A stretch of 64,000 nt of DNA from Eutreptiella sp. 'Long Island Sound 2002'. Taxonomy: Eukaryota > Euglenozoa > Euglenophyceae > Eutreptiales > Eutreptiaceae. Below, in pieces: positions 57,901 to 64,000 of this stretch. Location: the NCBI GenBank assembly GCA_964036045.1, contig OZ038400.1, positions 12,521,079-12,585,078 of the forward strand, written 5' to 3'. The notes under the pieces were generated by a model. It was not told where the DNA came from. It ran no database searches and was given only the letters and a program-made list of their open reading frames with translations. The stretch's first letter is position 1. Every line of letters starts with the position of its first letter. The translations under genes were made by a program, and so were the position numbers.

Positions 57901-58150
57901 ACAGCCAAAGGCGGTGCGGGGCAGATTGGCATGAAATAGTAAGATACCGGCAAATGGCGGTTTGCCGGTACATGGTAACATGCCCCAAGTGGCCGGAATG
58001 CTGTCACGGGGGCTTTACGGCAAGGGACACGCTCCTGCCGGGCTCTCATCGGGCTTCACCGGGCGTCTTCCCCTCCGTACATGGGGTTAGTGGGCACAAG
58101 GAGACCGTTGTATACCCCACCATGGTCATGGGGTTCCGGGTACCGCTTCA
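54970..58150 (-). repeat. 5' LTR of the retrotransposon (3,181 bp)
   Basis: The right-hand copy, TGACGCG to GCTTCA on the plus strand, and the promoter-bearing end for the minus-strand gag. It differs from the other LTR by substitutions and indels, for example 13 extra bases near 56250 (GGCAGAAAATGTG) and a longer segment near 56830, while the other copy has extra bases near 48290. The ends are otherwise identical. Confidence 0.95.
57640..57645 (-). promoter_or_regulatory. TATA-like sequence in the 5' LTR
   Basis: TATATA within GTTATATACAG on the coding strand, about 0.5 kb inside the LTR and conserved in the other LTR (48997-49002). It could set the transcription start of the element. This rests on position and motif only. 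Confidence 0.2.
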
Positions 58151-58154
58151 CTCT
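58151..58154. other. Target-site duplication, right (CTCT)
   Basis: Second copy of the CTCT target duplication. The satellite continues in phase with the sequence before the element. Confidence 0.85.
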
Positions 58155-61100
58155 GTCATCAGTACCCCTGGGCCAAGAACTCTGTCATCAATACCCCTGG
58201 GCCAAGAACTCTGTCATCAGTACCCCTGGGCCAAGAACTTCGTCTTCAGTACCCCTGGGCCAAAAACTCTGTCATCAGTACCCCTGGGCCACGAACTCTG
58301 TCATCAGTACCCCTGGGCCAAGAACTCTGTCATCAGAACCCCTAGGCCAAGAACTTCGTCATCAGTACCCCTGGGCCAAGAACTCTGTCATCAATATCCC
58401 TGGGCCAAGAACTCTGTCATCAGTACCCATGGGCCAAGAACCTAGTCATCAGTACCCCTGGGCCAAGAACTCTGTCATCAATACCCCTGGACCAAGCACT
58501 CTGTCATCAGTACCCCTGGGCCAAGACCTCTGTCATCAGTACCCCTGGGCCAAGATCTCTGTCATCAGTACCCCTGGGCCAAGAAATCTGTCATCAGTAC
58601 CCCTGGGCCAAGAACTCTGTCATCAATACCCCTGGGCCAAGAACTCTGTCATCAGTACCCCTGGGCCAAGAGTTCTGTCATCAGTACCCCTGGGCCAGGA
58701 ACTCTGTCATTAATATCCCTGGGCCAGGAACCTTGTCATCAGTACCCCTGGGCCAAGAACTCTGTCATCAGTACCCCTGGGCCAAGAACTCTGTCATCAG
58801 TACCCCTGGCCCAAGAACTCTGTCATCAGGACCCCTGGGCCAAGAACTCTGTCATCAGTACCCCTGGGCCAGGAGCTCTGTCATCAGTACCCCTGGGCCA
58901 AGAACTCTGTCATCAGTACCCCTGGGCCAAGAACTCTGTCATCAGTACCCCTGGGCCAAGAACTCTGTCATCAATACCCCTGGGTCAGTAACTCTGTGAT
59001 CATTACCCCTGGGCCAAGAACTCTGTCATCAGTACCCCTGGGTCAAGAACTCTGTCATCAGTACCCCACGGCCAAGAACTCTGTCATCAGTACCCCTGGG
59101 CCAAGACCTCTGTCATCAGTACCCCTGGGCCAAGAACTCTGTCATCAGTACCCCTGGGCCAAGAACTCTGTCATCAGTACTCCTGGGCCAAGAACTCCGT
59201 CATCAGTACCCCTGGGCCAAGAACTCTGTCATCAGTACCCCTGGGCCAAGAACTCTGTCATCAGTACCCCTGGCCCAAGAACTCTGTCATCAGTACCCCT
59301 GGGTCAAGAACTCTGTCATCAGTACCCCACGGCCAACAACTCTGTCATCAGTACCCCTGGGCCAAGACCTCTGTCATCAGTACCCCTGGGCCAAGAACTC
59401 TGTCATCAGCACCCCTGGGCCAAGCAATCTGTCATCAGTACCCCTGGGCCAAGAACTCTGTCATCAGTACCCCTGGGCCAAGAGCTCTGTCATCAGTACC
59501 CCTGGGCCAAGAACTCTGTCATCAATATCCCCGGGCCAGGAACTCTGTCATTAGTACCCCTGGGCCAAGAACTCTGTCATCAGTACCCCTGGGCCAGGAA
59601 CTCTGTCATCAGTACCTCTGGCCCAAGAACTCTGTCATCAGTACCCCTGGGCCAAGAACTCTGTCATCAGTACCCCTGGGCCAAGAACTCTGTCATCAGT
59701 ACCCCTGGGCCAAGAACTCTGTCTTCAGTACCCCTGGGCCAAGAACTCTGTCATCAGTACCCCTGGGCCAAGAACTCTGTCATCAGTACCCCTGGGCCAA
59801 GAACTCTGTCATCAGTACCCCTGGGCCAGGAACTCTATCATCAGTACCCCTTGGCCAAGAACTCTGTCATCAGTACCCCAGGGCCAAGAACTCTGTCATC
59901 AGTACCCCTGGGCCAAGAACTCTGTCTTCAGTACCCCTGGGCCAAGAACTCTGTTATCAGTACCCCTGGGCCAAGAACCCTGTCATCAGTACCCCTGGGC
60001 CAAGAACTCTGTCATCAGTACCCCTGGGCCAAGAACTCTGTCATCAGTACCCCTGGGCCAAGAACTCTGTCATCAGTACCCCTGGCCCAAGAACTCTGTC
60101 ATCAGTACCCCTGGGCCAAGAGCTCTGTCATCAGTACTCCTGGGCCAAGAACTCTGTCATCAGTACCCCTGGGCCAAGAACTCTGTCTTCAGTACCCCTG
60201 GGCCAAGAACTCTGTCATCAGTACCCCTGGGCCAAGAACTCTGTCATCAGTACCCCTGGGCCCAGAACTCTGTCATCAGTACCCCTGGGCCAAGAACTCT
60301 GTCATCAGTACCCCTGGCCCAAGAACTCTGTCATCAGTACCCCTGGGCCAAGAACTCTGTCATCAGTACCCCTGGGCCAAGAACTCTGTCATCAGTACCC
60401 CTGGGCCAAGAACTCTGTCTTCAGTACCCCTGGGCCAAGAACTCTGTCATCAGTACCCCTGGGCCAAGAACTCTGTCATCAGTACCCCTGGGCCAAGAAC
60501 TCTGTCATCAGTACCCCTGGGCCAGGAACTCTGTCATCAGTACCCCTTGGCCAAGAACTCTGTCATCAGTACCCCTGGGCCAAGATCTCTGTCTTCAGTA
60601 CCCCTGGGCCAAGAACTCTTGAATCAGTACCCCTGGGCCAAGAACTCTGTCATCAGTACCCCTGGGCCAAGAACTCTGTCATCAGTACCCCTTGGCCAAG
60701 AACTCTGTCTTCAGTACCCCTGGGCCAAGAACTCTGTCATCAGTACCCCTGGGCCAAGAACTCTGTCATCAGTACCCTGAACTCTGTCATCAGTACCCCT
60801 GGGCCAAGAACTCTGTCATCCGTACCCCTGGGCAAAGAACTCTGTCATCAATACCCCTGGGCCAAGAACTCTGTCATCAGTACCCCTGGGCCAAGAACTC
60901 TGTCTTCAGTACCCCTGGGCCAAAAACTCTGTCATCAGTACCTCTGGGCCAAGAACTCTGTCATCAGTACCCCTGGGCGAAGAACTCTGTCATCAGTACC
61001 CCTGCGCCAAGAACTCTGTCTTCAATACCCCTGGGCCAAGAACTCTGTCTCCAGTACCCCTGGGCCAAGAACTCTGTCATCAGTACCCCTGGGCCAAGAA

Positions 61101-64000
61101 CTCTGTCATCAGTACCCCTGGGCCAAGAACTCTGTCATCAGTACCCCTGGGCCAAGAACTCTGTCATCAGTACCCCTGGGACAAGAACTCTGTCATCAAT
61201 ACCCCTGGGCCAAGAACTCTGTCATCAGTACCCCTGGGCCAAGAACTCTGTCATCAGTACCCCTGGGCCAAGAACTCTGTCATCAATACCCCTGGGCCAA
61301 GAACTCTGTCATCAGTACCCCTGGGTCAAGAACTCTGTCACCAGTACCCCTGGGCCACGAAATCTGTCATCAGTACCCCTGGGCCAAGAACTCTGTCATC
61401 AGTACCCCTGGGGCAGGAACTCTGTCATCAATACCCCTGGGCCAAGAACTCTGTCTTCAGTATTCCTGGGCCAAGAACTCTGTCATCAGTACCCCTGGGT
61501 CAAGAACTCTGTCATCAATACCCCTTGGCCAACAACTCTGTCTTCAGTACCCCTCGGCCAAGAACTCTGTCATCAGTACCCCTGGGGCAGGAACTCTGTC
61601 ATCAATACCCCTGGGCCAAGAAGTCTGTCATCAGTACCCCTGGGCCAAAAACTCTGTCATCAGTACCCCTGGGCCAAGAACTCTGTCATCAGTACCCCTG
61701 GGCCAAGAACTCTGTCATCAGTACCCCTGGGCCAAGAGCTCTGTCATCAGTACCCCTGGCCCAAGAACTCTGTCATCAGTACCCCTGGCCCAAGAACTCT
61801 GTCATCAGTACCCCTGGGCCAAGAACTCTGTCATCAGTACCCCTGGGCCAAGAACTCTGTCATCAGTACCCCTGGGCCAAGAACTCTGTCATCAGTACCC
61901 CTGGGCCAAGAACTCTGTCATCAGTACCCCTGGGTCAGGAATTCTGTCATCAGTACCCCTTGGCCAGGAACTCCGTCATCAGTACCCCTGGGCCAAGAAC
62001 TCTGTCTTCAGTACCCCTGGGCCAAGAACTCTTGAATCAGTACCCCTGGGCCAAGAACTCTGTCATCAGTACCCCTGGGCCAAGAACTCTGTCATCAGTA
62101 CCCCTTGGCCAAGAACTCTGTCTTCAGTACCCCTGGGCCAAGAACTCTGTCATCAGTACCCCTGGGCCAAGAACTCTGTCATCAGTACCCCGAACTCTGT
62201 CATCAGTACCCCTGGGCCAAGAACTCTGTCATCCGTACCCCTGGGCAAAGAACTCTGTCATCAATAACCCTGGGCCAAGAACTCTGTCATCAGTACCCCT
62301 GGGCCAAGAACTCTGTCTTCAGTACCCCTGGGCCATAAACTCTGTCATCAGTACCTCTGGGCGAAGAACTCTGTCATCAGTACCCCTGCGCCAAGAACTC
62401 TGTCTTCAATACCCCTGGGCCAAGAACTCTGTCTCCAGTACCCCTGGGCCAAGAACTCTGTCATCAGTACCCCTGGGCCAAGAATTCTGTCATCAGTACC
62501 CCTGGGCCAAGAACTCTGTCATCAGTACCCCTGGGCCAAGAACTCTGTCATCAGTACCCCTGGGACAAGAACTCTGTCATCAATACCCCTGGGCCAAGAA
62601 CTCTGTCATCAGTACCCCTGGGCCAAGAACTCTGTCATCAGTACCCCTGGGCCAAGAACTCTGTCATCAATACCCCTGGGCCAAGAACTCTGTCATCAGT
62701 ACCCCTGGGTCAAGAACTCTGTCACCAGTACCCCTGGGCCAAGAAATCTGTCATCAGTACCCCTGGGCCAAGAACTCTGTCATCAGTACCCCTGGGGCAG
62801 GAACTCTGTCATCAATACCCCTGGGCCAAGAACTCTGTCTTCAGTACCCCTGGGCCAAGAACTCTGTCATCAGTACCCCTTGGCCAAGAACTCTGTCATC
62901 AATACCCCTTGGCCAAGAACTCTGTCTTCAGTACCCCTCGGCCAAGAACTCTGTCATCAGTACCCCTGGGGCAGGAACTCTGTCATCAGTACCCCTGGGC
63001 CAAGAACTCTGTCATCAGTACCCCTGGGCCAAGAACTCTGTCATCAGTACCCCTGGGCCAAGAACTCTGTCATCAGTACCCCTGGCCCAAGAACTCTGTC
63101 ATCAGTACCCCTGGGCCAAGAACTCTGTCATCAGTACTCCTGGGCCAAGAACTCTGTCATCAGTACCCCTGGGCCAAGAACTCTGTCTTCAGTACCCCTG
63201 GGCCAAGAACTCTGTCATCAGTACCCCTGGGCCAAGAACTCTGTCATCAGTACCCCTGGGTGGAGAACTCTGTCTTCAGTACCCCTGGGCCAAGAACTCT
63301 GTCATCAGTACCCCTGGGCCAAGAACTCTGTCTTCAGTACCCCTGGGCCAAGAACTCTGTCATCAGTACCCCTGGGCCAAGAACTCTGTCATCAGTACCC
63401 CTGGGCCAAGAACTCTGTCTTCAGTACCCCTGGGCCAAAAACTCTGTCATGAGTACCTCTGGGCCACGAACTCTGTCATCAGTACCCCTGGGCGAAGAAC
63501 TCTGTCATCAGTACCCCTGCGCCAAGAACTCTGTCTTCAATACCCCTGGGCCAAGAACTCTGTCTCCAGTACCCCTGGGCAAAGAACTCTTTCATCAATA
63601 CCCCTGGGCCAAGAACTCTGTCATCAGTACCCCTGGGCCAAGAACTCTGTCTTCAGTACCCCTGGGCCAAAAACTCTGTCATCAGTACCTCTGGGCCAAG
63701 AACTCTGTCATCAGTACCCCTGGGCGAAGAACTCTGTCATCAGTAGCCCTGCGCCAAGAACTCTGTCTTCAATACCCCTGGGCCAAGAGCTCTGTCTCCA
63801 GTACCCCTTGGCCAAGAACTCTGTCATCAGTACCCCTGGGCAAAGAATTCTGTCATCAGTACCCCTGGGCCAAGAACTCTGTCATCAGTACCCCTGGGCC
63901 AAGAACTCTGTCATCAGTACCCCTGGGACAAGAACTCTGTCATCAATACCCCTGGGCCAAGAACTCTGTCATCAGTACCCCTGGGCCAAGAACTCTGTCA
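58151..64000 (+). repeat. 29-bp satellite array, block 3
   Basis: About 202 monomers continuing block 2 after the retrotransposon, in the same orientation and phase. It is the most homogeneous block. A 1,413-bp segment is tandemly duplicated: GAACTCTTGAATCAG occurs at 60613 and 62026. The unit equals 49 monomers minus 8 bp, because one monomer in each copy is short (GTACCC(T/C)GAACTC at about 60775 and 62188). Further copies of the GGGCGAAG / CTGCGCC variant group recur near 60980, 62360, 63490 and 63725. The array runs off the right edge. Confidence 0.98.

Larger units (their letters stand above)
46349..58150 (-). mobile_element. Non-autonomous GAG-only LTR retrotransposon, complete
   Basis: An 11.8-kb element inserted in the 29-bp satellite: a 3,160-bp terminal repeat (46349-49508), a 5,461-bp internal region, and a 3,181-bp terminal repeat (54970-58150), flanked by CTCT. 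On the coding (minus) strand each terminal repeat begins TGAAGCGG and ends ACGCGTCA. The polypurine tract AAGGAGGGGGG directly precedes the 3' LTR. The internal region holds only gag-like reading frames, with no reverse transcriptase, integrase or protease recognised. This matches elements described as TR-GAG or LARD (large retrotransposon derivatives), which depend on a partner for pol. No normal TGG-starting primer-binding site follows the 5' LTR. Stops and frameshifts in gag and indels between the LTRs suggest that it is not recent. Confidence 0.9.

Overview
This window is nuclear DNA of a eukaryote, very probably a euglenid (Euglena or a close relative). The decisive evidence is a spliced-leader (SL) RNA gene whose 26-nt leader differs at one base from the Euglena gracilis leader as I remember it. 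It lies about 0.5 kb from a 5S rRNA gene on the same strand, and the 5S also has euglenozoan character. Linked SL RNA and 5S genes are a known Euglena arrangement. Almost everything else is repetitive, and conventional genes are scarce.

Layout. (1) Positions 1-4310, 19258-46348 and 58151-64000 are one 29-bp satellite, always in the same orientation, totalling about 37 kb or some 1,285 monomers. The monomer has no stop triplet in any forward frame, so the many long forward reading frames here (up to 1,181 codons) are a by-product and not genes. (2) Positions 4311-19257 form a 15-kb island. In order it holds a truncated 420-bp repeat, a 12-bp minisatellite, an AT-rich TTAGGATAT-type tract, the 5S/SL RNA unit, a 181-bp tandem repeat, exons of a TPGS1-like (tubulin polyglutamylase subunit) gene whose first exon lies in a 1,019-bp tandem duplication, a 198-bp tandem repeat, and a 420-bp satellite arranged in 1,267-bp trimers. 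It ends in a short telomere-like (CCCTAA)n tract where the 29-bp satellite resumes. (3) Positions 46349-58150 are a complete 11.8-kb LTR retrotransposon on the minus strand, inserted into the 29-bp satellite. It has 3.16/3.18-kb terminal repeats with TG...CA ends, a CTCT target duplication and a polypurine tract. Its internal region encodes only a decayed gag-like polyprotein; no pol was found.

Functionally, the SL RNA would donate the leader that is trans-spliced to nuclear mRNAs. The TPGS1-like first exon carries a matching trans-splice acceptor 41 nt before its ATG. The retroelement is a non-autonomous GAG-only type that would need pol functions from elsewhere. The satellites look like a locus that keeps rearranging by unequal exchange, with internal duplications of whole numbers of monomers such as 13, 16, 19, 47 and 100 units.

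Limits: all repeat boundaries, identities and family assignments were made by eye and from memory of the families, with no alignment or database search. Euglenid introns need not follow GT-AG, so short exons are probably missed in the non-repetitive stretches.
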